Notes: a model not told the origin generated them from the sequence alone. A stretch of 64,000 nucleotides of DNA from Subdoligranulum variabile (GCA_003343905.1 QAKI01000016.1:1-64000); one strand, 5' to 3'; shown: positions 25,540-34,292, counted from the stretch's first letter. Numbers and translations are program-made.

Positions 25540-26670
25540 ATGAAATTAGGTATTGTCGGCCTGCCCAACGTGGGCAAATCGACTTTGTTCAACGCCATCA
25601 CCTCCACCCGCAACGCGCAGGCGGCCAACTACCCGTTCTGCACGATCGAGCCGAACTCCGGCATCGTGGCCGTGCCCGACGCCCGACTGGACAAGCTGGC
25701 CGAGGTCTGGCAGACCGACAAAAAGACCCCCGCCATCGTGGAATTTGTGGATATTGCGGGCCTTGTGAAAGGCGCGGCCCACGGCGCGGGCCTGGGCAAC
25801 AAGTTCCTGGGGCACATCCGGGAATGCGACGCGCTGGTGCATGTGGTGCGCTGCTTTGACGATGACAATATCGTGCATGTGGTGGAGGACGTGAACAAGC
25901 CGGAGGGCGTGGACCCGCTGCGGGACATCGACGCCATCGACCTGGAACTGATCCTGGCCGATCTGGAAGTGGTCAACAACCGCCTGGGCCGCCAGCAGAA
26001 GGCCGCCAAGACCGGCAACAAGAACGCCGCGGCCGAAGCCGCCTGGCTGGCCGAACTGGCCGCCCATCTGGAAGCGGAAAAGCCCGCCCGTACCTTTGCC
26101 TTCGACGACAGCGACGACGCCCAGAAGGCCGCCCGCAAGGAACTGGGCCTGCTTTCGGCCAAGCCGGTCATCTACGCCTGCAACGTGGGCGAGGACGACC
26201 TGCTGAACGGGCTGGAGGGCAACCCCTACTTCCCGCAGGTGGAGGAGCGCGCCAAAGCCGAGGGCGCGATGGCGCTGCCCATCTGCGCCAAGACCGAGGA
26301 GGACATCGCCGACGCCTCGCCGGAAGAAAAACACGCCTTCCTGCAGGAAATGGGCATCACCTCCACGGGTCTGGACAAGCTGATCCAGGCCAGCTATGAA
26401 CTGCTGGGCCTTATCAGCTTTTTGACCGACGGCAAGAAGGAATGCCGCGCCTGGACCATCAAAAAGGGCACCAAGGCCCCCCAGGCGGCGGGCAAGATCC
26501 ACAGCGATTTTGAGCGCGGCTTCATCCGCGCCCAGGTCATCGCCTACGACACGCTGGCCGACTGCAACTTTGACTATGCGGCCGTCAAGGCCAAGGGCCT
26601 GCAGCGCACCGAGGGCAAGGAATATGTGGTGCAGGACGGCGACGTGATCGAGTTCCTGTTCAATGTGTAA
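25540..26670 (+). CDS. ychF: Redox-regulated ATPase YchF (Obg-family P-loop protein)
   Basis: 376 residues (family about 365). G1 GLPNVGKST (7-15), switch II with DIAGLVKGAAHGAGLGN, and a C-terminal TGS domain ending in VQDGDVIEFLFNV. The non-canonical NVGE replaces the G4 NKxD motif, the known reason YchF prefers ATP. It binds ribosomes and affects stress responses. First gene of a pair with mtnN, 13 bases apart. Confidence 0.96.
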   Translation: MKLGIVGLPNVGKSTLFNAITSTRNAQAANYPFCTIEPNSGIVAVPDARLDKLAEVWQTDKKTPAIVEFVDIAGLVKGAAHGAGLGNKFLGHIRECDALVHVVRCFDDDNIVHVVEDVNKPEGVDPLRDIDAIDLELILADLEVVNNRLGRQQKAAKTGNKNAAAEAAWLAELAAHLEAEKPARTFAFDDSDDAQKAARKELGLLSAKPVIYACNVGEDDLLNGLEGNPYFPQVEERAKAEGAMALPICAKTEEDIADASPEEKHAFLQEMGITSTGLDKLIQASYELLGLISFLTDGKKECRAWTIKKGTKAPQAAGKIHSDFERGFIRAQVIAYDTLADCNFDYAAVKAKGLQRTEGKEYVVQDGDVIEFLFNV

Positions 26671-26683
26671 AAAGGAGGACGCC

Positions 26684-27367
26684 ATGATCTACGGCATTAT
26701 GGGCGCTATGCCCGAAGAAGTGGACCAGCTTTGTGCCCGCCTGCAGGATGTCACCTGCGAAACCTACGCCGGGGTCGCCTACCACCGGGGCACCCTGCAC
26801 GGCCGCGAAGTGGTGGTCTGCTGCGCGGGCATGGGCAAGGCCAACGCCGCCAGCACCGTGCAGGTGCTTTGCACCAAATACGGCATCGGCCGCCTGATTT
26901 TCAGCGGCGTGGCGGGGAACATGACCAGCAAGATCGGCATTGGCGACGTATGCGTGGGCGAAACCGTCGTGTATCACGACGCCGACATGGATATGCTGTG
27001 CCAGAGCGCGCCTTTCACGAAAGAATACCATGGCGACCCGGTGCTGGTACAGGCCGCGCTGGACGCCTGCGCCGCCTGCGGCGTGAAAGCCATCGCGGGC
27101 AAGATCGCCACCGGCGACACCTTTGTGGGCGACACGGCCACCAAACAGGCCATCGCGGCCAAGTGCGCCCCCGACTGCGTGGAGATGGAGGGCGCTGCGG
27201 TCAGCCAGATCGCAGCCCGCAACGGCGTGCCCTGCGTGGTGCTGCGCGCCATGAGCGACAACGCCGACGAGGACGGCTATGAGGTGCTGGTGGTCCGGGA
27301 TTTCAGCATCGCGGAATACGTCAAAACGGCCACCGAGATCGTAGCCTACATGGTGGACCACCTTTGA
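26684..27367 (+). CDS. mtnN: 5'-methylthioadenosine/S-adenosylhomocysteine nucleosidase
   Basis: 227 residues. Cleaves MTA, SAH and 5'-deoxyadenosine; 5'-deoxyadenosine is a radical-SAM by-product, relevant with nrdG. Conserved Glu in GAMPEEV (11-12), the VEMEGAAV segment with the ribose-binding Glu, and the catalytic Asp in AMSDNAD are present. The ATG at 26684 has AAAGGAGG before it and gives the usual MIYGIMGAM start. Co-transcribed with ychF and followed by a strong terminator. Confidence 0.95.
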   Translation: MIYGIMGAMPEEVDQLCARLQDVTCETYAGVAYHRGTLHGREVVVCCAGMGKANAASTVQVLCTKYGIGRLIFSGVAGNMTSKIGIGDVCVGETVVYHDADMDMLCQSAPFTKEYHGDPVLVQAALDACAACGVKAIAGKIATGDTFVGDTATKQAIAAKCAPDCVEMEGAAVSQIAARNGVPCVVLRAMSDNADEDGYEVLVVRDFSIAEYVKTATEIVAYMVDHL

Positions 27368-27396
27368 TTTTTGCATACGTTTGCATAAGCGGAACG

Positions 27397-27436
27397 GCGG
27401 CGCGCCGGGGAGTTCCCCGGCGCGCCGCTGCTTTTT
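27397..27436 (+). terminator. Terminator of ychF-mtnN
   Basis: A perfect 15-bp GC-rich stem (27397-27411 with 27414-27428) is followed by CTTTTT. Confidence 0.9.
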
Positions 27437-27489
27437 GCTGCCGCGATATTTCCCCACCCGCCCCGGCCCGGATTTTTGACCTTATGCCG

Positions 27490-27522
27490 TTGACAATCTA
27501 TATTATTCGTTTTATAATATAG
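27490..27522 (+). promoter_or_regulatory. Consensus promoter with overlapping PadR operator
   Basis: -35 TTGACA (27490-27495), 17-bp spacer, -10 TATAAT (27513-27518): a perfect sigma-A promoter. A perfect 9-bp inverted repeat CTATATTAT/ATAATATAG (27498-27506 and 27514-27522, 7-bp centre) covers the spacer and the -10. It is the obvious site for autorepression by the PadR protein encoded next. Confidence 0.8.
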
Positions 27523-27569
27523 TAAAGTAAAAAACAATGCAGCATACCGGACAGGAGGGGGACGAACGA

Positions 27570-27875
27570 TTGGGTTTTCAAATCGGCGGTGCGATCCTTG
27601 ATCTTGTGGTATTGAGCATCGTACAGCGCCAGGACACCTACGGGTACGAGATCACACAGCAGGTCCGGCAAATCCTGGACGTGAGCGAAACGTCCCTTTA
27701 CCCCGCCCTGCGCCGGCTGGAAAAGGCCGGTATGCTGCGTACCTACGACCAACCGTTCCAGGGGCGGAACCGGCGGTACTATCACCTGACCGAGACCGGG
27801 CAGCACCAGTTGGAACGGCAGATCAGGGAATGGCGGCAGTTCAAGCAGGATCTGGACCGCTTGCTGGAGGAATGA
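27570..27875 (+). CDS. PadR-family transcriptional regulator
   Basis: 101 residues from a TTG start at 27570, which has GGAGGGGG 7 bases before it and gives the usual start GFQIGGAILDLVVLSIV. An upstream in-frame ATG (27537) has no ribosome site. The winged helix includes DTYGYEITQQV and ETSLYPALRRLEKAGML. PadR repressors respond to phenolics or envelope drugs. First gene of an operon with DUF1700 and DUF4097 genes, a common trio in Firmicutes. Confidence 0.9.
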   Translation: MGFQIGGAILDLVVLSIVQRQDTYGYEITQQVRQILDVSETSLYPALRRLEKAGMLRTYDQPFQGRNRRYYHLTETGQHQLERQIREWRQFKQDLDRLLEE

Positions 27876-27878
27876 ATC

Positions 27879-28373
27879 ATGCAGACATCCGAGGAATATT
27901 TTTCTGAATTGGCCGCCTGCCTCAAGCCGCTGCCCGCCGCTGAACGGGGCGACACCCTCGCCTATTACCGGGAATACGCCGAGGAGGGCGGGTTGATCGA
28001 CGCTGACCGGCTGAGCGCCCACTTTGGTCCCCCGGCCGCGCTGGCCGCCCACATTCTGGCGGACGCCGCCGGAAGAAAGAGCGAACCCCGCGGCTCCCAC
28101 ATAACAGCGCGCCTGATTTTGCCGGGCTGCGCCTTTTTGGCCGCGGCGGGGGCGGAATTGTGGGTGCTGGCTGCTTTCGGTGTCAGGGTCTTTTCCGGGC
28201 AGTTTTCCGCCTTTTCCCCCGCAGACTGGATGAAGCTGTGGGGCGTCTTGCTCCTGACATTGGGCGCATTGGGCATCGTACTGGCGGCGCTGTGGCATCC
28301 GGCCCGGCCGCTGCTGAATAAACTGTTGAACCTGGCTGACCGACTCACCGAAAGGAGAGGTCCCCATGCGTAA
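27879..28373 (+). CDS. DUF1700 (HAAS domain) membrane protein
   Basis: 164 residues. The N-terminal domain with YFSELAACLKPLPAAERGDT and YYREYAEEGG is the DUF1700/HAAS signature; two membrane segments follow at about 86-106 and 121-143. It starts three bases after the PadR stop and overlaps the DUF4097 gene by eight bases, so the three are translated together. Its function is unknown; PadR-HAAS-DUF4097 units are thought to serve envelope stress. Confidence 0.88.
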   Translation: MQTSEEYFSELAACLKPLPAAERGDTLAYYREYAEEGGLIDADRLSAHFGPPAALAAHILADAAGRKSEPRGSHITARLILPGCAFLAAAGAELWVLAAFGVRVFSGQFSAFSPADWMKLWGVLLLTLGALGIVLAALWHPARPLLNKLLNLADRLTERRGPHA

Positions 28374-29385
28374 CAAAATCGTCCCCGTTCTGCTGTGCGG
28401 CGTGTTGGCCGCCGGCGGCTGCCTGTATCTGGGCGGCACCGTATGGAGCGGTTCTTTTGCCCTGCCGCAGACCGGCGGGAACAGCGCCGTGCCGTCAGCG
28501 GTGTCCGACCAGCCGCCGGTAGCCATCCAACCGTCAGCAGCGCCCGCCCAGCCGACGGAAACGCCCGCTTCCGGCAGTTCCGTTGAGAACGACGGCTGGA
28601 TCACCTGCGAAACTGAACTGCAGGAATTTCACGCCGCCGAGATCGCAGTGCAGACAAGCAACGTCCGCCTGGAAACAGGCGATCATTACGCCCTGCAATA
28701 CAAACTGCCGCCGGACGAGACCGTGCAGCAACTGGAGGTGCAGGACGGCACGCTGTATTTCCGCACACAGCGCGAGGAACGGCCCCTGCGGCTATCGGAC
28801 ATTGGGTCTGTCCGATACAACGGCACGGTCTGCATCACCGTTCCCCGCGAAACCGCCTTCGATGTGTTTTCCGTGGATTCCGTAAGCGGGAACATCACGC
28901 TCACCGGCCTTACGTGCGATCTGATATCCACGGCGGCCACCTCCGGGAATATTTGCTGCGACATCAACTGCAACAGCCTGACGGCGGACACGACTTCCGG
29001 CGATATCGAAGTGGAGGGGGCTGTCACCGACGACGCCCATCTTTCAAGCACATCGGGCGACATCACATTCGGCGGCAATTGCGCCAGCCTGACTGCTGCC
29101 CTGACTTCCGGCGATTTCACGTTCACCGGCAGCGCCGACCAGCTGGAAGCGTGCGCCTCTTCCGGCGATGTGACGCTTTCCGGCGCCATCCGGCAGGAGG
29201 CGCAGGCTACGGTTTCCAGCGGCGGTATCCTCGTCCGCGCCGCGGATCCCACCCTGCACATAGAGGGGGGCGAGATCGAAGTGGACGGCGTTTCCACTGA
29301 GGAAGGCACCTTCACCCGGCAGGGCGGCGGCTGCACTTTAACGCTGCAGGCCGGTTCCGGCGAGATCGAAGTGGATACCCGGTAA
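28366..29385 (+). CDS. DUF4097-family beta-strand-repeat protein, membrane-anchored
   Basis: 339 residues. One N-terminal hydrophobic segment (6-27) anchors or exports it; AAGGC lacks the Leu/Val/Ile expected for a lipobox. A Pro/Ala-rich linker (to about 70) is followed by a beta-solenoid in which TTSGD/STSGD-like turns recur about every 20 residues, such as VSGNITL, TSGNICC, TSGDIEV, TSGDITF, TSGDFTF and SSGDVTL. This is the DUF4097 fold of envelope-stress proteins such as LiaX. Last gene of the PadR operon. Confidence 0.88.
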   Translation: MRNKIVPVLLCGVLAAGGCLYLGGTVWSGSFALPQTGGNSAVPSAVSDQPPVAIQPSAAPAQPTETPASGSSVENDGWITCETELQEFHAAEIAVQTSNVRLETGDHYALQYKLPPDETVQQLEVQDGTLYFRTQREERPLRLSDIGSVRYNGTVCITVPRETAFDVFSVDSVSGNITLTGLTCDLISTAATSGNICCDINCNSLTADTTSGDIEVEGAVTDDAHLSSTSGDITFGGNCASLTAALTSGDFTFTGSADQLEACASSGDVTLSGAIRQEAQATVSSGGILVRAADPTLHIEGGEIEVDGVSTEEGTFTRQGGGCTLTLQAGSGEIEVDTR

Positions 29386-29396
29386 AACGGCAGCAA

Positions 29397-29425
29397 AAGC
29401 GCCCGGTCTTTTGACCGGGCGCTTT
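29397..29425. terminator. Terminator between convergent genes
   Basis: A 12-bp stem (29397-29408 with 29413-29424, loop TTTT) with short T and A flanks. Confidence 0.75.
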
Positions 29426-29459
29426 CCTATTTTGTATCGTTTGGCCGCGCGGGGGAACG

Positions 29460-29894
29460 TCACAGTTCCGGCACGGTGTCCAGGTCCTCCACGTCCACCA
29501 CGCGCACGCCGCGGGCCGTCAGCGCGGCGGCCAGCATACCCTGGCCGTCGATCAGCCGGCGCGAGAAGCTGCCGTCATAGATCTGCTTGACGCCGCAGGT
29601 GGGGCTGCGGGATTGCAGCACCGCCAGGTCGATGGCCTGCCCTTCGATCTTGCGCAGGGCCTTTTCCACCCCGGCGCGGAAAGCCGCGTCCACATCGCGG
29701 CCGTTGCAGTCCACGGCCCTGCCGTCGCGCAGTTCCACGCAGGGGCGCGGCACGCCCAGCCCGCCCAGCACTTCGGGGCAGACGGGCACCACCTCATGCC
29801 CCTGCAGGCGGCGCAGCAATGCTTCGCTGCGGTTGTTTTTGCCGTTGTATTTGCAGTTTTCGCCCAACAGGCAGGCGCTGACCAGCACTTTCAC
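29460..29894 (-). CDS. DUF523 family protein
   Basis: 144 residues. The conserved cysteine motifs of DUF523 are present: SACLLGENCKYNG at the N-terminus, VCPEVLGGLGVPRP and SRSPTCGVKQIYDG. Homologues occur alone or fused to DUF1722; sulphur or metal chemistry is suspected but unproven. It has its own promoter and is not in an obvious operon. Confidence 0.9.
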   Translation of the reverse strand: MKVLVSACLLGENCKYNGKNNRSEALLRRLQGHEVVPVCPEVLGGLGVPRPCVELRDGRAVDCNGRDVDAAFRAGVEKALRKIEGQAIDLAVLQSRSPTCGVKQIYDGSFSRRLIDGQGMLAAALTARGVRVVDVEDLDTVPEL

Positions 29895-29932
29895 GCGGGG
29901 TTCGCTTCCTTTCGGTCCTATTTCTGGTTCCG

Positions 29933-29961
29933 ATTATACCAGCGCCGCGCCCGCGGTGCAA
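29933..29961 (-). promoter_or_regulatory. Sigma-A promoter of the DUF523 gene
   Basis: Minus strand: -35 TTGCAC (29956-29961), 17-bp spacer, -10 TATAAT (29933-29938). Confidence 0.65.
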
Positions 29962-29976
29962 GCCCCGCCCGGGTTT

Positions 29977-30408
29977 TCAGATAAATTCCCGCCAGGTGGC
30001 TTCGGCCTGGGCCTGCATGGCCCCCAGTTCCCGGCAGAGTTTCTGGGCGCCGGGGCTGGCGCTGGGGTAATCTTTTTCGGCCCGTTTGCAGTCCAGCACG
30101 CCCTGGCCGCTGCCCTCGGCCAGCATGGTGGCCAGGTTGCGGGTGGATTTGTCCAGCATGGTGCGGGTGCGGATGCCCATGCTGACGCTCATGCGGGCGG
30201 CCGCGCTCTGGCCGTGGGCCTGCGCGCCGATGGCATCCAGCGCGGTGTGCGCCGCCTGATTGATCCGGCGGTATTCCCGCTTCTGGCGCATCATCTCGTC
30301 CTTCAGGCGCTGGTCATGGGTCAGGCCCATCAGTTCGTTCAGCGTGTTTTTTCCCATTTCAGTATTCTGCACGATCTCCTGCAGCATTTTTTCGTTATCG
30401 CTTTGCAT
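29977..30408 (-). CDS. Hypothetical protein, all-helical
   Basis: 143 residues, not recognised. It is rich in Ala, Gln, Met and charged residues, has no signal or membrane segment, and reads as two long amphipathic helices (about 5-60 and 75-140), so a helical bundle is likely. It has one cysteine pair at distance (Cys106 and Cys124, approximate). Its only good Shine-Dalgarno (GGGGG) lies inside the 3' arm of the terminator hairpin of the gene upstream, which may tie its translation to that structure. Confidence 0.75.
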   Translation of the reverse strand: MQSDNEKMLQEIVQNTEMGKNTLNELMGLTHDQRLKDEMMRQKREYRRINQAAHTALDAIGAQAHGQSAAARMSVSMGIRTRTMLDKSTRNLATMLAEGSGQGVLDCKRAEKDYPSASPGAQKLCRELGAMQAQAEATWREFI

Positions 30409-30411
30409 AGT

Positions 30412-30449
30412 AAAAACCCCCTTGTGCGCTTAGTATGCACACAAGGGGG
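30412..30449 (-). terminator. Terminator of the degenerate-GGDEF gene, doubling as leader of the next gene
   Basis: CCCCCTTGTG (30417-30426) pairs with CACAAGGGGG (30440-30449); on the minus strand TTTTT follows at once. The 3' arm contains the probable ribosome site of the gene starting at 30408. Confidence 0.8.
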
Positions 30450-30467
30450 CGGGTTTTATACATGGTT

Positions 30468-31265
30468 TTACAGGCGCTGCTGTGCCAGAGAGAGCATCAT
30501 TTCCCAGGAAGCGGTCTCGGCCCATTCGGCGCTCGCCATCGACACGGTGAAGGTGCCGCGGCGGGACAGCGAGATGTTGAACACACGGCGGGAGTCCTCC
30601 AGCGCCTTTTGGATGGTCTGCGCCAGGCGGGACGCGGGCGCGCCCACGGTGATCGCCGCGAACAGGCCGTCCTCCAGCCGGGCCAGCACCGCATGGTCCT
30701 GGTCGGTGCCCACGGCCAACTGCAAAATGCCCGCCGCGCTGTTCAGGCAGCGTTCGGCAGCTTCCAGCGATTCCTGATTGCACAGGTCCCAGTATTCATT
30801 GACGCGCAGCACCACCGCGCCCACAGGCATACCGTGGGCGGCCTGCTTTTCAGCGTAGGCACGGTATTCCTCGTGGATAAAGCGGCTGTTGTACACGCCG
30901 GTCACATAGTCGCGGCGGATGTCCTCACGGTATTGGGCCAGCGCGCGGTCATAGGAGTTTTTGGCCCCGGCCGTCGTGCCGGTCTCGTGCGGCATGGCGT
31001 GGTAGAGCACCAGCACGCAGGGGCGGCCTTCGACCCGGATGCCCTGGCAGAGCTGCATTTCCTCCCGGCCATCCCGCTGCACCAGTTGGATGCCGCGGCC
31101 GGTCTCGCCCATAGCCGGGGTGGGGCCGCATTCCTCGCACGGTTCCAGCGTCGCCGGGTCCAGCCGCACGCCGCGGTACGGATCAACGACCCGGACCGTG
31201 TCGAACAGTTGTTCCAGCGCCGTCGTTTGCAGCGAAAGTTCTTCCTTCGTATATTCCAGCTTCAT
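30468..31265 (-). CDS. Degenerate GGDEF-domain protein
   Basis: 265 residues. An N-terminal domain of about 110 residues contains CEECG (43-47) and looks PAS-like. A GGDEF-type domain starts at DYVTGVYNSRFIHEEY (119-134; family pattern D-x-LTGLxNR). At the signature position the protein reads RLEDGLFAA (196-204) instead of GGDEF, so GTP chemistry is most unlikely. It may act as a receptor or partner-binding module. No membrane segment. Upstream signals are unclear; it is followed by a strong terminator. Confidence 0.8.
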   Translation of the reverse strand: MKLEYTKEELSLQTTALEQLFDTVRVVDPYRGVRLDPATLEPCEECGPTPAMGETGRGIQLVQRDGREEMQLCQGIRVEGRPCVLVLYHAMPHETGTTAGAKNSYDRALAQYREDIRRDYVTGVYNSRFIHEEYRAYAEKQAAHGMPVGAVVLRVNEYWDLCNQESLEAAERCLNSAAGILQLAVGTDQDHAVLARLEDGLFAAITVGAPASRLAQTIQKALEDSRRVFNISLSRRGTFTVSMASAEWAETASWEMMLSLAQQRL

Positions 31266-31414
31266 CTCGAACCCTCACTTGTAAGCCATGGATTTGCCTG
31301 CCCGCAGGCAGGGCAGATGAAATTTATAGTTATGATAACACAAACCGACGCGTTTTTCCTATGTTTCCGTTGCACAAAGAATCTCTGAACAAAGCGTTGA
31401 ATACTGTGCGAACC

Positions 31415-32962
31415 TTACAAAGCGTCCCGGTTCCGGCGTTTGGCGGCCGGTTCCGCCCGGAAATACCGGGCCGTCAGGGCACGGATCTCCCGCGCGAGGG
31501 CAGGGGTCAGGGCCTTGTCCTCGGCGCGCCACTGCCAGTTGCCGCGGGGGCTGCCGGGGGTGTTCATGCGGGCGGAGGACGGTTCCTCCAGCCAGTCGGC
31601 CATCGGGATGACCGCCAGCGCCGCCGGGCTGGCCAGCACGCCGCGCAGCAGCCCGCGCAGCACGCCTTCCTCCTCGGTCAGGGCAAAGTATTCCCGCGCC
31701 TGCTTGCGCCCGGCATTGCCCAGTTCCTGAGCATACCAGCCCGCCAGCGTGTTGTTGTCGTGCGTGCCGGGGTAGGCCACGCAGTTGCGCGGATAGTTAT
31801 GGGGCAGATCCACGTTGTCCTGCCCGTTGAAGGCGAACTGCAGCACCTTCATGCCGGGGAAGCCGCTCTCGGCCAGCAGCCTGCGCACCGAGGGGAACAT
31901 TTCGCCCAGGTCCTCGGCCACGATGGGCATATCGCCCAGTTCCAGCCGCAGCGTGCGGAACAGGTCCATGCCGGGGCCCTGTTCCCACCGGCCGTTGCGG
32001 GCCGTGGTCTCCCCCGCCGGGATCGCCCAGTAGGTATCGAAGCCGCGGAAATGGTCGATGCGCAGGATGTCATACACCGACAGCGCATGCCGGATGCGGC
32101 GCACCCACCAGGCGTAGCCGGTTTTTTTGTGGTATTCCCAGTCGTAGATGGGGTTGCCCCAAAGCTGGCCGTCCACGGCGAAGTAATCCGGCGGGCAGCC
32201 CGCCACGCGGCGGGGGCGGCCCTCGGCGTCGGTCTCGAACAGTTCGGGCCCGGCCCAGGCGTCGGCGGAATCCGGCGCCACATAGATGGGGATGTCCCCC
32301 ATGATGGACACGCCCTTGGACGCCGCGTATTTGTGCAGCGCGCCCCACTGACGGTAAAACTCATACTGCACGAAGGCCCAGAACTCGATCTCCTGCGCAT
32401 GGCTGGCGCGGAAGCGGTCCAGCGCCTCCGGGTCCCGCAGGCGCAGTTCACGGGGCCACTGCTGCCAGTCGATCATGCCGTTTTCTTCCTTGATGGCCAT
32501 GTACAGGCAGTAATCGGGCAGCCAGGCCGCCGAAAGGAACTGGAAGCGGTACCACTCGTCGGAATAGGGGGTCTCGTACCCCGGCAGCGGGCGGCTCTTG
32601 AGGAAGTTGGCATACGCCTTGCGCAGCACGGGAAGGCGGCGCTCATACAGCGTGCCATAGTCCACGCGGGACGCATCGCTGCCCCACTGGATGAAGGCGT
32701 AGTCCTTGCGGCGCAGCAGGCCGTCCCGCGCCAGCAGGTCGAGGTCGATGAAATAGGGGTTGCCCGCGAACACCGAACAGCTCTGGTAGGGGCTGTCGGC
32801 ATAGCCGGTGGGGCCTACAGGCAGGATCTGCCAGACGCTCTGCCCCGCACGGGCCATAAAATCCACGAAGCGGCGCGCAGGCGCGCCCAGGCTGCCGATG
32901 CCGTACCCGCCGGGCAGGCTGGAGATCGGCATTAAAATTCCACTGCATCGTTTGAGTTCCAT
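31415..32962 (-). CDS. malQ: 4-alpha-glucanotransferase (amylomaltase, GH77)
   Basis: 515 residues, the usual size. Disproportionates malto-oligosaccharides in the cytoplasm. Catalytic residues: nucleophile Asp303 in RIDHFRGF, acid/base Glu350 in VAEDLGE, and transition-state Asp in PGTHDNNT. The N-terminus RCSGILMPISSLPGGYGIGSL is canonical. AAGGAGG precedes the ATG. It follows a solute-binding-like lipoprotein gene by 73 bases and probably shares its promoter. Confidence 0.96.
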   Translation of the reverse strand: MELKRCSGILMPISSLPGGYGIGSLGAPARRFVDFMARAGQSVWQILPVGPTGYADSPYQSCSVFAGNPYFIDLDLLARDGLLRRKDYAFIQWGSDASRVDYGTLYERRLPVLRKAYANFLKSRPLPGYETPYSDEWYRFQFLSAAWLPDYCLYMAIKEENGMIDWQQWPRELRLRDPEALDRFRASHAQEIEFWAFVQYEFYRQWGALHKYAASKGVSIMGDIPIYVAPDSADAWAGPELFETDAEGRPRRVAGCPPDYFAVDGQLWGNPIYDWEYHKKTGYAWWVRRIRHALSVYDILRIDHFRGFDTYWAIPAGETTARNGRWEQGPGMDLFRTLRLELGDMPIVAEDLGEMFPSVRRLLAESGFPGMKVLQFAFNGQDNVDLPHNYPRNCVAYPGTHDNNTLAGWYAQELGNAGRKQAREYFALTEEEGVLRGLLRGVLASPAALAVIPMADWLEEPSSARMNTPGSPRGNWQWRAEDKALTPALAREIRALTARYFRAEPAAKRRNRDAL

Positions 32963-33035
32963 GATCGTTCTTCCTCCTTATGGCACAGCGCCGCGCAGGG
33001 CGCAGAAAATGCAGCAGGCCGCGCAGGGCGCGGTG

Positions 33036-34292
33036 TTATTCCTCTTCTTCCGCCGTGACGCCCAGCGCGGCCAGCGCCTGCTGGGTAAAGTTCCGGCGCT
33101 CGGCCGCGGTGTGGTTTTCGCTGCCGCGCAGGGCTTCCTCGTTGGCGGCCAGCGCATCGGCCTGGGCCTGGGTCAGCGACGCCCCCGGCAGGATGCCGGT
33201 GCCCGCCTGCTCCACCTGCATGGCGCCCAGCGTTGTGGCGTCCGACGCAGTGTTCCACGGCGTGATGACGCCCAGCGTTTCGGTCAGGGCTTCCTCGCCT
33301 TCGCCGCTGCTGTACAGCCAGAGCACGGCGCTCTCGGCGGCTTTGCAGGCGTCCTCCTCCGCGCCGGCGCGGACCGTCAGCGTACCGGCGTCCGCCAGCA
33401 CGGGGTAGTTGAGCAGCCCTTCCAGATTGTATTCCTCGGTGGTCAGGTCATCTTCGACCAGCTTGCACTTGAAGGGCACCAGCACCAGACTCTGGCAGGC
33501 TTCCGCCCCGTAGGCCGAGAGCAGTTCCGTCAGCGTCGCGCGGCGGAACAGCGCGGTCTCGTCCCCGGCAGCCTGGTTGTCCCATTCCAGCGTCACGGCG
33601 CTGTACACGCCGTTCAGCGGGCCGGTCAGGGTATCCTCGGTCCATTCGCTGCCCGCAGCCAGCAGGGCCGGGGTGTAGCCCGCCGTGCGGTCCATGGGTT
33701 CGGCAAAAACGCCGGTGGCGCTGAGGGTATCGGGTTTGGTCTCCGGCAGTTCATAGTCGCTGCCGGAAAGGGTGACAGTGGCCGCGCCGGGTTCTTCCAG
33801 CCAGGCCTGCAAAGTCTCCACAAAGTCGCTCCACTCCTCCCAGGAAGCGGTCTGCAACGCCTGGGTGCCGCCCTCGCCCAGCAGGGATTCCAGCATGGCG
33901 CCGTTGGCCCAGTAGCCGTACAGGCTGCGGCCCACCGGCAGCGCCGCGCCCTCGGTCACACCGGCGCGGGCCGCCGCAGCGGCCAGCAGGGAGTCGCTGT
34001 TCACGTCCAGCCCTTCCACCAGGTCGCCGGGGGTATGGTCCAGCGCCAGCAGGTCGGCCTGGGCCGGGTCCTCCACGGCCGAAAGTTCCACGCCCTGGGC
34101 GGCGGCATAGTCCGTCAGCGCGGGCATCAGGGCGTCGGACGCATAAACGCGCAGCGATTGGGGCGCGGGAACCGCCGCGGTCTCCACGGTAGCGGCCGAA
34201 GCCGCCGGGTCCTGCCCCGCCCACGGGGCGGCGCACCCGGCCAACAGCAGCGCGGGCAGCGCCAGCGCCACAAAACGAGTCAATTTCTGCAT
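33036..34292 (-). CDS. Lipoprotein, extracellular solute-binding-like
   Basis: 418 residues. Signal peptide with lipobox LLAGC (lipidated Cys about 20). The rest resembles a family-1 solute-binding fold, with AWLEEPGAATVTLSG-like and TAGYTPALLAAG segments, but it is very Ala/Glu-rich and divergent. No ABC permease genes are next to it. Because malQ follows, a maltodextrin link is tempting but not shown. It could be a sensor or a binding protein using permeases elsewhere. Confidence 0.7.
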   Translation of the reverse strand: MQKLTRFVALALPALLLAGCAAPWAGQDPAASAATVETAAVPAPQSLRVYASDALMPALTDYAAAQGVELSAVEDPAQADLLALDHTPGDLVEGLDVNSDSLLAAAAARAGVTEGAALPVGRSLYGYWANGAMLESLLGEGGTQALQTASWEEWSDFVETLQAWLEEPGAATVTLSGSDYELPETKPDTLSATGVFAEPMDRTAGYTPALLAAGSEWTEDTLTGPLNGVYSAVTLEWDNQAAGDETALFRRATLTELLSAYGAEACQSLVLVPFKCKLVEDDLTTEEYNLEGLLNYPVLADAGTLTVRAGAEEDACKAAESAVLWLYSSGEGEEALTETLGVITPWNTASDATTLGAMQVEQAGTGILPGASLTQAQADALAANEEALRGSENHTAAERRNFTQQALAALGVTAEEEE

